Shown: positions 35,759 to 44,651 of the stretch, in pieces
Position numbering within the stretch: position 1 is the stretch's first letter
How the letters are laid out: every line of letters starts with the position of its first letter
Source: Gracilibacillus oryzae
Lineage (GTDB): Bacteria > Bacillota > Bacilli > Bacillales > Amphibacillaceae
Direction: 5' to 3'
NCBI RefSeq assembly: GCF_009498735.1
Contig: NZ_ML762425.1
Coordinates: forward strand, 332,748 to 377,398
Length of the DNA stretch: 44,651 nt
Translations under genes and position numbers: made by a program
The notes under the pieces: generated by a model
Databases searched by the model: none
What the model saw: the letters and a program-made list of their open reading frames with translations, nothing else
Told to the model about the DNA's origin: nothing

Positions 35759-35996
35759 AATTGTCTTCAAAGAACTTCTTATTTAATGCGATATATTCAT
35801 GTTCTTCGTCAGGTACTTCATCTTCCATATAGATTGCTTCGACCGGACAAACTGCTTCACAAGCACCACAATCTATGCAAATATCAGGATCGATATAAAA
35901 CATATCTTTTCCTTCTTCTATACAATCTACAGGGCAAACTTCTACGCATTCGCCTGCTTTCTCTACTTTACATGGTGAAGTTATTACAAATGCCAA
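35757..35996 (-). CDS. Ferredoxin, probably 7Fe ([3Fe-4S][4Fe-4S]) type
   Basis: A 79-residue electron carrier. The N-terminal cluster has C9, C17 and C21 (PCKVEKAGECVEVCPVDC), a spacing typical of the [3Fe-4S] site of Bacillus 7Fe ferredoxins. The second cluster CIDCGACEAVCP is a standard [4Fe-4S] motif. The acidic C-terminal tail (MEDEVPDEEHEYIALNKKFFED) also matches that group. The start is TTG with GGAGGGG six bases away. It is a single gene sharing a terminator with acyP. The partner enzyme is not evident here. Confidence 0.92.
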   Translation of the reverse strand: MAFVITSPCKVEKAGECVEVCPVDCIEEGKDMFYIDPDICIDCGACEAVCPVEAIYMEDEVPDEEHEYIALNKKFFEDN

Positions 35997-36125
35997 GACT
36001 GTCCCCTCCTTTAACCATAATCTAGCTATGTATATATATACATTTTACCATACATTTAAAAAGCTCGAATACCATTATAGCTCAAATATTAATATTTTCA
36101 ACTATTTTTCATTATATTCGATAGA

Positions 36126-36674
36126 TTAATCCCAAATTCTTTCAATAACAAATTCTCCACCTGTACGCTGGATTGAAAAAACATCAGGATTTGTTAATGA
36201 CTTCCAGCCGTGAAAGCCGAAATCCACCTGAAACCTTTGTAACATTATTGCCAGCAAGTTACCATGTGTAACGATAATTGTCGTGTCAAAGTACTCATTT
36301 GTCAGACAATCATCCAGCACTTCGTTCGCTCTGTTTAATGCTTCCTTAGACGACTCACCACCTGGCAGTTTTAATTGATAATTATGAAAAGATTGTTCTA
36401 AAATGTCTAATCAATCATCAATTGGCTCATCACTTAAAGTTCGTTCTTTTAACCTATCATCTATTTCAATATCTATTTCAAGTTCGTGAGCAAGTGGTTT
36501 AATTGTTTCTTTTGCTCGTAAAAATGGACTCGAAATAATTCGGTCGATTGGATAGCTTAATTGTTTCAAACGTCTCGCTAATACGTAGGCTTGCACATTT
36601 CCAACTTTAGATAATGGGGAATCTTTGTGCTGCCCTGTTGCATGACAATGTCGAATTAATAGTATTCTTTTCAT
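36126..36674 (-). pseudogene. Histidine phosphatase (phosphoglycerate-mutase-like) gene with in-frame TGA
   Basis: A single frame of 183 codons interrupted by a TGA at 36413-36411. Before the stop lie the phosphohistidine motif IRHCHATG, LSKVGNVQAYVLARRL, ISSPFLRAKETI and DRLKERTLSDEPIDD. After it the same frame continues with LDILEQSF, LPGGESSKEAL and the second catalytic histidine in IVTHGNLLA. The stop stands where the family usually has a tryptophan, so TGG to TGA is the likely change. The truncated product would lack the second catalytic histidine. A fragment starting at GTG (36320) is unlikely to be functional. An AGGAG site precedes the ATG. Confidence 0.85.
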
Positions 36675-36767
36675 AACTATCAGCTCCTAAGGTGAATCTA
36701 TAAAAAGCTTCTTTTGAATAAATGTACCTAATAAAACATATTTTCCACAAATTTGCAGATTTAAACA

Positions 36768-36971
36768 TTACACGACATCAAAATATTCTTTTCTGAATCC
36801 AGCCATACGATCTGTATTATCTTTAATAAAGTAAAACTCTTCTGTTTCATTTTTTACTTCATAAACGTTTCCTTCTGTTAATACAGAATTCACTTTATAT
36901 TTTTTGGCATTCGTATGAATACATTTAATTTTTTTAATAGTTTCATGATTATCCCAAGTTTTATGTATCAT
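36768..36971 (-). CDS. DUF6501 family protein
   Basis: A 67-residue protein (MIHKTWDNHETIKKIKCIHT...). It has the family's NAKKYKVNSVLTEGNVYEVKN block, the TEEFYFIKDN block and the C-terminal GFRKEYFDV. It looks like a compact beta-rich cytoplasmic protein with no membrane segment or cysteine motif. Function is unknown. A good AGGGAGG site precedes the ATG. It lies between the broken phosphatase gene and a membrane protein gene, all on the minus strand with separate gaps. Confidence 0.85.
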   Translation of the reverse strand: MIHKTWDNHETIKKIKCIHTNAKKYKVNSVLTEGNVYEVKNETEEFYFIKDNTDRMAGFRKEYFDVV

Positions 36972-37050
36972 TTATATAAACCTCCCTTTCAATTATAATG
37001 ATACCATTAATTAAAATTAATACAAGCGAACTTTAGTTTACATAATAATA

Positions 37051-38088
37051 TTATTGTCTTCCCCATACTTTAGTCAAGACAATGGGTAATAACAAAATGA
37101 TAATCAGCATCCTTACTAACTGTAAAGATCCAACTATTGCAGGATCTGCTCCAATATCATGGGCAGTTATCGCCATCTCCACTAAACCTCCTGGTGCCAT
37201 ACTCAGCATTCCTGTTGCAAAGGTTAAGTCTGATAATTCAGCAAACATATATCCAAACAGAACGGAAAGAGAAATAATGACAATGGTTAAAAAGAAATAT
37301 AAAAACGTATACCTACCTGCTTTCTTTATATCTTTAAGTTCAATCGACAAGCCCAAATGTATACCTATGGAAAGCTGAGCAAAGTGAAACAAAAATGACG
37401 CTAAAGGGATAATTGGCAGTCCAATGATTTTAATGATTGCAATGATAATCATAGGAACCAGAACATAGGATGCAGGTATCTTGAAACGCAGCAGGTATGC
37501 AATAAAATAGATAATACCATAAATTAATATTGTCCATAAAGGGGAATCATTATCCACTGTTTGTTGAGCAAATTCACTTGAACCTGACTCTTTAAACAGC
37601 AATGTGGCTACTATTGGAACAATGAACAGAACACTGATCAACCTTATAGTATGGAAAATTGCGACAAGACCTGTATTCGCCTTCATAGAGTCACTTATTG
37701 CTACCATAACAGATAATCCTCCAGGAACACTTCCAATGACGCCTGTTGTCTGTCCCATCTTAGCTATTTTCGCAAAAAAAATCCCGCTTACAATTGATAA
37801 GATGATTAATACTACTGTAAAAAGCAAAAAAGGCAGAAAATAGGGTGCAACTTGCCCAATCGTTGCCGTTGTAAATGTTGCTCCAATTTGAACACCTGTA
37901 ATGGCAAAACTGACATTACGAATTTCTTTATTTAAAATATAATTATCTTTGCTAAACTTCTTTAATATGAATATCCCGACTATTGGACCTAATATCCAAG
38001 GAAGCGGAACATGTAACAAAACAAAAACAACGGTAATTAATATTGCAACGCCGTACATCTTTATGTATGGAATTATTTTTGATTTCAT
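37051..38088 (-). CDS. AbrB-family (TIGR03082-type) integral membrane protein
   Basis: About 345 residues with 9-10 hydrophobic helices and the duplicated pattern of the Gneg_AbrB_dup family: PLPWILGPIVG near the N-terminus, TGVIGSVPGGLSVMVAI in the middle and ATGMLSMAPGGLVEMAITAHDIGADP near the end. These PGG loops are typical of the family, which is annotated as putative transporters. It is unrelated to the transition regulator AbrB despite the name. The frame reaches 38133, but the ATG at 38088 gives the conserved N-terminus. It follows the msrAB terminator, so it probably has its own promoter. Confidence 0.87.
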   Translation of the reverse strand: MKSKIIPYIKMYGVAILITVVFVLLHVPLPWILGPIVGIFILKKFSKDNYILNKEIRNVSFAITGVQIGATFTTATIGQVAPYFLPFLLFTVVLIILSIVSGIFFAKIAKMGQTTGVIGSVPGGLSVMVAISDSMKANTGLVAIFHTIRLISVLFIVPIVATLLFKESGSSEFAQQTVDNDSPLWTILIYGIIYFIAYLLRFKIPASYVLVPMIIIAIIKIIGLPIIPLASFLFHFAQLSIGIHLGLSIELKDIKKAGRYTFLYFFLTIVIISLSVLFGYMFAELSDLTFATGMLSMAPGGLVEMAITAHDIGADPAIVGSLQLVRMLIIILLLPIVLTKVWGRQ

Positions 38089-38102
38089 ATCACTCACGCC
38101 TT

Positions 38103-38143
38103 TAAGATAAAGTAAAAGAACTTGATCATACAAGTTCTTTTAC
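38103..38143 (-). terminator. Intrinsic terminator of msrAB
   Basis: Perfect 13-bp stem (38131-38143 with 38112-38124) and a 6-base loop, followed on the minus strand by TTTATCTT. Confidence 0.85.
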
Positions 38144-38151
38144 ACCAGTAA

Positions 38152-39114
38152 TTAATCAAACAACGGTAAATATTGTTCCAATCCCTCTTCTGCAAGTTTA
38201 TCTTTCGGGATAAACCGAAGGGAAGCAGAATTGATACAATAACGCATACCACCTTTTTCAATAGGACCGTCATCAAAAACATGCCCTAAGTGGGAATCAG
38301 ATTCATCACTTCTTACTTCAATTCTTCTCATTCCGTGAGAAGTATCTAAATTTTCTTTCAACCTTTGCCTGTTTAGCGGCTGAGTAAAGCTTGGCCAGCC
38401 ACATCCCGCGTCATATTGATCTTTCGTGGAAAATAACGGCTCCCCACTAACTAAATCGACATATATTCCTTCGCTATTATTATTCCAATACTCATTCATA
38501 AATGGACGTTCCGTGCCATTTTCCTGTGTAACATGGTATTGAATAGGGGTGAGTTTTTCTTTTAATTCATCTTTGGAATATTGCTTTTTCCAATTTCTCT
38601 TGATAAAGTCCGCTCTTCCTGAGCCCTTTTTGTATAACTGATAATGAAAACTCTGCTTTTTGTAATAATCCTGATGTTTTTCTTCTGCTAAATAAAATGG
38701 TTTCGCTGGAAGTATATCTGTTACAATTGGTTTATCAAACTTACCACTTTCTTCCAGTTCCCTTTTCGATGCTTCTGCTAATTCTTTCTGTTCTTCATTC
38801 GTATAATAGATTGCTGTTTTATATGATTCCCCTCTGTCATTAAATTGCCCATTAGGATCCGTTGGGTCAATTTGCTGCCAGAATAATTCCAGCAATTTTT
38901 TGTAAGGAAATTTATCTGGTTCAAAAGTGATTTCTACAGCTTCCCTGTGCCCTGTTGTATTTGTGCAAACTTCTTCATAAGTAGGATTTGGCTTTTCTCC
39001 ACCTGTATACCCCGAGACAATATTAATAATGCCTGGCTGCTCATCAAATGGTTCTACCATACACCAAAAACAGCCACCTGCAAAAACAGCTTTCTCAATT
39101 GATTGATCACCCAT
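38152..39114 (-). CDS. msrAB: Bifunctional methionine sulfoxide reductase MsrA-MsrB
   Basis: A 320-residue fusion that repairs both S and R forms of methionine sulfoxide. The N-terminal MsrA domain has the catalytic GGCFWCM (C15, C18) and SGYTGG. The C-terminal MsrB domain (about 180-315) has [18 protein letters not shown] and the catalytic [11 protein letters not shown] (C293). The CxxC zinc pairs of some MsrB proteins are absent, as in many MsrA-MsrB fusions. AAGGAGGGT precedes the ATG. It is a single-gene unit between the yqfQ-like gene and a terminator. Confidence 0.95.
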   Translation of the reverse strand: MGDQSIEKAVFAGGCFWCMVEPFDEQPGIINIVSGYTGGEKPNPTYEEVCTNTTGHREAVEITFEPDKFPYKKLLELFWQQIDPTDPNGQFNDRGESYKTAIYYTNEEQKELAEASKRELEESGKFDKPIVTDILPAKPFYLAEEKHQDYYKKQSFHYQLYKKGSGRADFIKRNWKKQYSKDELKEKLTPIQYHVTQENGTERPFMNEYWNNNSEGIYVDLVSGEPLFSTKDQYDAGCGWPSFTQPLNRQRLKENLDTSHGMRRIEVRSDESDSHLGHVFDDGPIEKGGMRYCINSASLRFIPKDKLAEEGLEQYLPLFD

Positions 39115-39204
39115 AAGTACCCTCCTTAATTTCTAGATAGTCTTATTGTGCGGTGGATCAGAAAAAAAAGCAAGTGGACCGTTTTGTGCTTCCATCTTAC
39201 AAGT

Positions 39205-39717
39205 TTAAATAAACAGCTTTGGACTTGAAATCCTTGATCTTGTCACAACTTGCTCATCGGCTGGTTCTGGTTCATTATGATCATCATCTTCCAGATTAAT
39301 TTCTGCTGAATTTTCCGTTTCATTTGTTTGAGTTTCTAAGTCTTCCGTTTCCTCTTCATTATTTATTTCATTAAGTGCTTTCATCATGTTAATTAACTTT
39401 GGTGCATTTTTAATCATTGGTCCATATTCTTTTATAAGTGGTGTAGCCTGTTGGGCGACTTTCAAAACTTGCTGCACATTATTTAACGTACCCATTAAAT
39501 TAGAGCCACCAGAACTCGCACTTAATCCAGCCCCGCCAGTTGCTGTTTTCCCTGGCAGAAATCTTTGTAATAACCCTTGTATACCTTGCTGATTAGCAGG
39601 AATTTGCGGCGGAAAAGCTCCTTGCTGTGGTGGCATCATCCTCATAAAATTACCCTGTTGAAAAGGAGGCTGTTGAAACATATATGGTGATTGACCTGGA
39701 GGTCGAAATAAATTCAT
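39205..39717 (-). CDS. yqfQ: YqfQ/VrrA-like protein
   Basis: A 170-residue protein in three parts. Residues 1-45 are rich in P, Q, F and M (PPGQSPYMFQQPPFQQGNFM). A conserved core of about 75-115 (LMGTLNNVQQVLKVAQQATP then LIKEYGPMIKNAPKLINMM) matches the YqfQ/VrrA family. A strongly acidic low-complexity tail (about 118-158) follows, with a basic end. Function is unknown; the family is found in Bacillaceae, and VrrA of Bacillus anthracis is known for its variable repeats. AAAGGGATG precedes the ATG. Confidence 0.8.
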   Translation of the reverse strand: MNLFRPPGQSPYMFQQPPFQQGNFMRMMPPQQGAFPPQIPANQQGIQGLLQRFLPGKTATGGAGLSASSGGSNLMGTLNNVQQVLKVAQQATPLIKEYGPMIKNAPKLINMMKALNEINNEEETEDLETQTNETENSAEINLEDDDHNEPEPADEQVVTRSRISSPKLFI

Positions 39718-39890
39718 TCTTATTCATCCCTTTCTTGCCTTTTTATTAGCAATATATGTTACTTGCCTTATTTTGTATAGGCCATAATAGGGGCAGGAAA
39801 TAAGAAATATAACTACGATTATTTCCTGGGCAAGCGCACAATTTGACAAGAAAGGATTCTTAACTGTTTATATTTGTTGCATTATGCAAT

Positions 39891-42800
39891 TTATTGGAGG
39901 ACAAACCTTGCATCGGAACCGTCATTCGAGCTTTGGACAATTAATTTTGCTTTAATTGCTTCTTTCAATTGTCCGACATGTGAGATGACTCCAATCACAC
40001 GATGATCCTGCTGTAAATCCTTCAAACATTGAATTGCTTGCTCTAAGGAAACTTCATCAAGTGTACCGAATCCTTCATCAATAAACAATGTATCTAATTG
40101 CACACCACCTGCATGTGACTGGATAATATCAGCCATTCCTAGTGCAAGACTCAGAGCCGCTTTAAATCCTTCTCCACCAGATAAAGTTTTAACAGACCGT
40201 TTTCGACCAGTATAGTGATCCAGTACTTCCAGGTCTAACCCGCTTTGAGCTCCTCTTTTTGCTATTTCTTCACTTCGAATCAACTGAAATCGATGATCGG
40301 TCATCTTATCAAGCCGTAAATTGGCCTGAAGTAAAATTTCATCTAAAAATGTTGATAAAACAAACCTTTCAAAGGAAAGCTTTTGCGGGTTATCACCTTT
40401 TGCTATATTAGCTAATTCACCAATATGATAATATTTCTCTGATAAATCTGCGAGTTCCTTTTCAATCGACTGAACCGTTTTGATCGATCGTTTTAAATGT
40501 GTCAGAAGCCATTCTATCTGCTGCTCTTCTTTTGAGAGACTCAGTTGCTTCTCTTTAAACTGATCAAGCTGGTCTTTTAATATTTCAAGATTAGGCTTTT
40601 CTTTGTTCTCCAATGAAGCCATTAGTTCATTTATCCTTTGCTCTATTAACTTCTTATTTTCATCATATCTATTTATCCTATCTTGCAGGTGGCTCTGCTT
40701 CTCTTTAGATATTAACGCCTCCTTGTATGCGGAGACAGTCAAAAAGTTCTTTTCAGCTAATGATTGGTTGAACAAGTTCTTTTGTTTTTCATAGCTTTCT
40801 TTCAATTGTTGCTCAAACTGTTCTGTTTGCTGGGTAATTGTTTTCATTTCTGCTAATTCGTGTTTTATTTTATCATAGCGTTCTTTTGTATCTTTCCATT
40901 GCTTTATTTTATTCTGATAATCTCGTTCTAATTGATCTACTTGTTTTTGATAACTATTAACGGAATCTATACGTTCAGGAAGCTGTTTTTCCTGTGATGT
41001 TAATTCGATTTGAAGCTGTTGCAGTTGCTCCAAATCTTGGGAGAAGCTTGTCTTTAGCTTAGTTTGTTCCGTTTTTGATCTCTCTATTTGTTTTTGGATG
41101 TCTTGTACATTCTTTTTAGCCGCTTGCAGTTTTGCTAGTGAGTTATGCAAATCAAGAATGCCTTTCTCTCTTTTATTCTCTTGTTCTGTTAACTTTTCAA
41201 CTGTTTCATTTAAATCTTTGGAGTTCTTCGACTGGAGTGCTGGATCTAAAGTTTGATAAAAACTGCTGATAACAGCTTTTTTTGCTTCCCCCTGCTCCCG
41301 GATTTCATACATTTTTCTCTCTACTGATTTATGTCGTTCTTCTAGTTGATGTAATGAATTTCTTTCTTTATCTACCATATCCTGATTTAATTCATTTGAC
41401 TTACTTTTTCGTTTTTTTGGATGATTGGTTGAACCACATACAGGGCATGGTTCTCCCTCAACGATAGTACCAGCAAGAATATGTGCAATATTCTTGTGAT
41501 ACGCTTGTTCGATCTCTAGACACTTTTCTTTTTGCACCTCTACCTGTTGATTTAGTTCATTAACATTATTTTTAACTTGGAGATAATTCCTTCTTAATGT
41601 ATCTAATTGTAGAGTCTCTTTGAGAATATCATGACAGATTGCTAATTGCCTTTGCCATTTCTCCTGATTATACCTTTCTTCTTGAATGGTTTGTTGTAAT
41701 TGATAAATCTGATCACTTATTTGATAACTTTGTTCTTTTTCTTTGTTTAATTGCTCTATTGACTGCTCTAATCCGTTTATTTCCTGTCTTTGTTTTTCTA
41801 CTGTTCCTGAAAGTTTAAGAAATTGATCTTTTCGAGCAAAATATCCTTTCACATTGTGTAAATTCTCTTGTTGGCGAAGTAAATCTAATTTCATTTTTTC
41901 CCTGTCTTCTTCCATATTCTTGAGCAGATGATAGTGTTGTTCTTCCTTCAAAAAAGCGTTTTGCTTGATCGTCAGTTGTTCTTGTAAATGTTGAAGTTGT
42001 TTCTTTTGATTTTGCCACTCTTCTTCTCTTGTCTGCAATTGCTGGTCTAATGGCAGCAATTGATCAGCAAAATATGCTAATTGGAGCACACCTTTAACCT
42101 CTTGTATCTCGGTCTCCTGCTCTTGCATTTGTATCTTTTCCTGTTTTTTAAAATCCAGTTGATCAAATAATTCTGCAATTTGCTGGTTTCGATAATAGTC
42201 TTGTTCTAACTCCTGTTGTTGCTGAATTAATTGATTTTTTCTTGTATGAATCTGATTTAGCTGTTCTTTTAATTCATTAACTTTTAATTCTATTTGCTCG
42301 ATAAATGGCTTATTTTCTTCCAGTTCCATCATCTCAGATGATACATTTAACTTTTCTTGTTGCAACTTCCATTCAAGCTGCTCTATCTGCTCTTTTATTA
42401 ATTTGGCGTCATTTTTCATTTTTTCCGTCATATCATGATAGATATAGGTGCGGAAAATTTTTTGTAAAACTTCTTCCCGTTCTTTACTGTTTTCCGATAT
42501 CAGTTTACGGAATTCTCCTTGTGGTATCATAATCATTTTGCGAAATTGTTCATAATCTAAATTAATCATCGCTTGCAAGGTATCATTCACTTCTTTAATT
42601 TTTGACTGAACTAATTCCCATTGCTTCTCAGCGTTCAATTGATAAAGGACAGCAGTTGCAGGTTCTTCAGTATATCCTTCTCCTCTTGCTTTCGGTTTCC
42701 ATTGTTTTGGTGATCTTGTTACAGAATAGGTTTTTTGATGTAAGGAAAAAGTGAGCGTGACCTTTGTTAAGTCATCCTTTGTTGCAAAGTGACTTCTCAA

Positions 42801-42995
42801 AGTGTCTTGATCTCTGTCAGTTCCGCTAGCACGACCATAGAGACTATAACAGATAGCATCGAAGAGAGTGGTTTTCCCTGCACCAGTAGGACCAGTAATC
42901 AGGAAGATCATTTCTTCCCCCAGCTTTTGAAAATCTATTAATTGTTTATTGCGGTATGGTCCAAAAGCAGTCAACTCTAATGTAAGGACACGCAT
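39891..42995 (-). CDS. sbcC: Exonuclease subunit SbcC (Rad50-like ATPase)
   Basis: A 1034-residue SMC/Rad50-type ATPase that works with SbcD to open and process DNA hairpins and blocked ends. The N-terminal Walker A is GPTGAGKTTLFDAICYSLYG. Long coiled coils flank a zinc hook CPVC (C517, C520). The C-terminal lobe has LSFERFVLSTFLDEIL, the signature LSGGEGFKAALSLALGMA and Walker B DTLFIDEGFGTLDE. It starts one base after the sbcD stop. No strong terminator was seen after it. Confidence 0.95.
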   Translation of the reverse strand: MRVLTLELTAFGPYRNKQLIDFQKLGEEMIFLITGPTGAGKTTLFDAICYSLYGRASGTDRDQDTLRSHFATKDDLTKVTLTFSLHQKTYSVTRSPKQWKPKARGEGYTEEPATAVLYQLNAEKQWELVQSKIKEVNDTLQAMINLDYEQFRKMIMIPQGEFRKLISENSKEREEVLQKIFRTYIYHDMTEKMKNDAKLIKEQIEQLEWKLQQEKLNVSSEMMELEENKPFIEQIELKVNELKEQLNQIHTRKNQLIQQQQELEQDYYRNQQIAELFDQLDFKKQEKIQMQEQETEIQEVKGVLQLAYFADQLLPLDQQLQTREEEWQNQKKQLQHLQEQLTIKQNAFLKEEQHYHLLKNMEEDREKMKLDLLRQQENLHNVKGYFARKDQFLKLSGTVEKQRQEINGLEQSIEQLNKEKEQSYQISDQIYQLQQTIQEERYNQEKWQRQLAICHDILKETLQLDTLRRNYLQVKNNVNELNQQVEVQKEKCLEIEQAYHKNIAHILAGTIVEGEPCPVCGSTNHPKKRKSKSNELNQDMVDKERNSLHQLEERHKSVERKMYEIREQGEAKKAVISSFYQTLDPALQSKNSKDLNETVEKLTEQENKREKGILDLHNSLAKLQAAKKNVQDIQKQIERSKTEQTKLKTSFSQDLEQLQQLQIELTSQEKQLPERIDSVNSYQKQVDQLERDYQNKIKQWKDTKERYDKIKHELAEMKTITQQTEQFEQQLKESYEKQKNLFNQSLAEKNFLTVSAYKEALISKEKQSHLQDRINRYDENKKLIEQRINELMASLENKEKPNLEILKDQLDQFKEKQLSLSKEEQQIEWLLTHLKRSIKTVQSIEKELADLSEKYYHIGELANIAKGDNPQKLSFERFVLSTFLDEILLQANLRLDKMTDHRFQLIRSEEIAKRGAQSGLDLEVLDHYTGRKRSVKTLSGGEGFKAALSLALGMADIIQSHAGGVQLDTLFIDEGFGTLDEVSLEQAIQCLKDLQQDHRVIGVISHVGQLKEAIKAKLIVQSSNDGSDARFVLQ

Positions 42996-42996
42996 T

Positions 42997-44151
42997 TTAT
43001 TTCTCCCTCTCTTCTTTCATAAGTGAAGTTATTACCTCATGTATATAATTTGATCTATCATCCGGTAACTCTTCTTGTTTGATCTGTTTATAAAAAGCTT
43101 GGAATAACTGTTCATGATTCATTTCTTGTTTTTTCTGAATTTTTTCTCTGTCTTTTATAGAAAGACCCAGGAGATACTGTTTCCTCTCCAGTCTTAAGAT
43201 ATTTGGAAAGAGAGTTCTCAACTTGGAAACAGGATCGAGGATCTGCCCATCATCCAGCAGTTCGACTTGCAGATAATCTTCTGTTCTGCTGATAACTTTC
43301 TCCTCCATTATTTCTTGGAAATAGCCTTTTACTGATTTCATATCTCGATCCGGTGTAAGGGGAATTTGATCGATTTCACAGCTTCCCGAGGCATTCATAT
43401 TCACCATTGTTACTGACTTCTGATGGTTAGCTTCAGAAAAGGAATACTTCATTATGGAACCGCTGTACCTGATCGTATCTTTCATGATTTTTTGCGGCCG
43501 GTGCAGATGCCCAAGAGCCGTATAATCAAAATCTATAAAAAGTGATGCATCAACATAGGGACTGCCGCCAATCATTGTTAGACGCTCTTCCGAATCTGAT
43601 TCCATCCCGCCAGCGGCAAACGTATGGGCAACTATAATATGTCGTTCATCTGGATCCATAGAATCCCTTATTGTGTCTATAACTTTTTCCATTGCTTGAT
43701 GATGTGTCTGGATTTCTTCCTCTTGAAAATATTCTCGTACTTGAGCAGGTTCAAAATATGGGATTAAATGAAAGTTAATTGGTCCATCTTTATCTTCTAA
43801 CGTAACTGGAATGAATGCTTGTTCTAACGAGGTGTGTAAATAAAGCTGCCGCGACCGGAATAGAGAAGCACCAAATCCGAGTCGATCAGGACTATCGTGA
43901 TTACCGGAAATCGCCAGAACCGGAATGCCAATTTCCGTACAGATTCTTGTAAAGACTTGGTTTAATAATTCAACTGCTTCTCGAGGGGGAACAGATCGAT
44001 CATATAAATCACCGGCAATAATAAGAACATCAGGTTCCTTTCGAATGATAAGTTCCATTATTTGGTCGAGGACTTTGGTTTGATCTTCTGTCATATGTAT
44101 ACCATGCACTAGTTTACCTAAATGCCAATCTGCTGTATGTAAAATTTTCAA
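42997..44151 (-). CDS. sbcD: Exonuclease subunit SbcD (Mre11-like nuclease)
   Basis: A metallophosphoesterase nuclease of about 384 residues, the partner of SbcC. Its five metal motifs are visible: HTADWHLGK at the N-terminus, AGDLYDRSVPP, SGNHDSPDRL, AHTFAAGG and LGHLHRPQK. The C-terminal capping and SbcC-binding region follows. The frame reaches a TTG at 44163 and a GTG at 44160, but the TTG at 44151, with a GGTGA element six bases away, gives the canonical MKILHTADWH. The operon order sbcD-sbcC is standard. Confidence 0.93.
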   Translation of the reverse strand: MKILHTADWHLGKLVHGIHMTEDQTKVLDQIMELIIRKEPDVLIIAGDLYDRSVPPREAVELLNQVFTRICTEIGIPVLAISGNHDSPDRLGFGASLFRSRQLYLHTSLEQAFIPVTLEDKDGPINFHLIPYFEPAQVREYFQEEEIQTHHQAMEKVIDTIRDSMDPDERHIIVAHTFAAGGMESDSEERLTMIGGSPYVDASLFIDFDYTALGHLHRPQKIMKDTIRYSGSIMKYSFSEANHQKSVTMVNMNASGSCEIDQIPLTPDRDMKSVKGYFQEIMEEKVISRTEDYLQVELLDDGQILDPVSKLRTLFPNILRLERKQYLLGLSIKDREKIQKKQEMNHEQLFQAFYKQIKQEELPDDRSNYIHEVITSLMKEEREK

Positions 44152-44250
44152 AACTTTCACCAACCTATATATCTACTTTTATCTAATATTATACATGAAT
44201 CTATTATTTACGTCTATCGAAACAGAACAAATGTTCCTGGTAGAGATAAT

Positions 44251-44278
44251 TAAGAAACCATGAGGATTTCTCATGGTT
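44251..44278 (-). terminator. Terminator of yozE
   Basis: A 9-bp stem AACCATGAG (44256-44264) with CTCATGGTT (44270-44278) and a 5-base loop, with a short T-rich tail on the minus strand. Confidence 0.7.
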
Positions 44279-44492
44279 AGTTTTCTTCCCTATATTTTTC
44301 CCATAATTGATCGAATGTAGTTAATGCGTCTGCAAATGGGATATGCCACTCTAAATACTGACTAATTTCATTATAATCCTTTGAATGTATCGGAAAATCA
44401 TGTTCACTGAACATCCAGTTTGCCAGTTTTCTTTCATTGTCTAATGCATAATCATCTCGATAACGCAGCATCCATTGGTAAAATGATTTCAT
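44277..44492 (-). CDS. yozE: YozE family protein (UPF0346)
   Basis: A 71-residue, helical SAM-like protein, close to the family length. The conserved segments are SFYQWMLRYR at the N-terminus, LANWMFSEHDFPIHSKDYNEIS in the middle and YLEWHIPFADALTTFDQLW at the end. Function is unknown. GAGAGGAT upstream supports the ATG. It begins 17 bases after the tatC stop, so the two are probably co-transcribed, and a terminator overlaps its end. Confidence 0.92.
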   Translation of the reverse strand: MKSFYQWMLRYRDDYALDNERKLANWMFSEHDFPIHSKDYNEISQYLEWHIPFADALTTFDQLWEKYREEN

Positions 44493-44509
44493 TTCAACTA
44501 GATCCTCTC

Positions 44510-44651
44510 TTAAGATTCGTTCATAAAAGCCTTATGTCTCGCTTCCTTTTTCCGATAAACAATTCGTGACAGCATAATACTAATTTCATAAAGAACAATC
44601 AGAGGAATAGCGACAACGATCTGTAAGATAAAATCTGGCGGTGAGATCATT
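44510..44651 (-). CDS. tatC: Sec-independent translocase TatC, C-terminal end (partial)
   Basis: Forty-six codons from the window edge to a TAA at 44512-44510. The text ISPPDFILQIVVAIPLIVLYEI, interrupted here for length, continues SIMLSRIVYRKKEARHK. This is the last periplasmic loop, final helix (LLAIPL-LLYEI pattern) and basic cytoplasmic tail of TatC, the membrane receptor for folded twin-arginine proteins. The 5' part lies outside the window, so the assignment rests on a short but typical segment. Confidence 0.8.
   Translation of the reverse strand, partial: MISPPDFILQIVVAIPLIVLYEISIMLSRIVYRKKEARHKAFMNES

Noticed and set aside
36126-36320. Separate 64-residue gene starting at GTG 36320
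   Set aside because: It continues the same frame as the upstream phosphatase half, so it is the end of the broken gene.
39885-39890. Terminator directly after sbcC
   Set aside because: Only a short GCAT/ATGC stem is present downstream, with no T-run, so no call was made.

Overview
This A/T-rich window comes from the chromosome of an endospore-forming member of the Bacillaceae. It is probably a halotolerant relative of Gracilibacillus, Virgibacillus or Oceanobacillus. That placement rests on many Bacillus-type genes (lutABC, ykoEDC, glgBCDAP, yhfW, yqfQ, yozE, DUF6501, a 7Fe-type ferredoxin), AGGAGG-like ribosome binding sites, frequent TTG/GTG starts and sporulation-type promoters. No rRNA, tRNA, CRISPR array, transposase or complete prophage was seen.

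Layout. 1-7.3 kb: the end of an L-rhamnose cluster (rhaB partial, rhaA, rhaEW) running into lutABC, so rhamnose-derived lactate could be oxidised to pyruvate. 7.4-12.8 kb: single housekeeping genes (cysK, an esterase with a 45-residue ORF, yqxD, an M20 peptidase, a zinc-ribbon membrane protein, a DUF1360 membrane protein) and a Gly/Pro/Tyr-rich coat-like protein. 12.9-18.2 kb: two riboswitches lie back to back. A lysine riboswitch faces dapA on the minus strand, and a TPP riboswitch precedes tenA-ykoE-ykoD-ykoC, a thiamine-pyrimidine salvage and uptake operon. 18.2-22.5 kb: a CxxxCxxCC protein, then a catalytically degenerate tyrosine recombinase, an intact tyrosine recombinase on the opposite strand, and a divergent protein with two helix-turn-helix segments and a ribbon-helix-helix-like tail. 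This trio is the least explained part of the window. 22.5-30.6 kb: the complete glycogen operon glgBCDAP on the minus strand, behind a good sigma-E-type promoter.

30.9-33.6 kb: an alpha/beta hydrolase gene and a two-component system. The hydrolase and the histidine kinase are each broken by a frameshift next to a homopolymer. 33.8-39.7 kb: a YhfW-type Rieske oxidoreductase, acylphosphatase, ferredoxin, a histidine-phosphatase pseudogene with an in-frame TGA, a DUF6501 protein, an AbrB-family membrane protein, the methionine sulfoxide reductase fusion MsrAB, and a YqfQ-like protein. 39.9-44.65 kb: sbcDC, yozE and the 3' end of tatC.

Most of the window is ordinary. The main targets for follow-up are the recombinase/HTH trio, the layered control in front of dapA, the rha-lut linkage, the three disrupted genes and the sporulation-type promoters.
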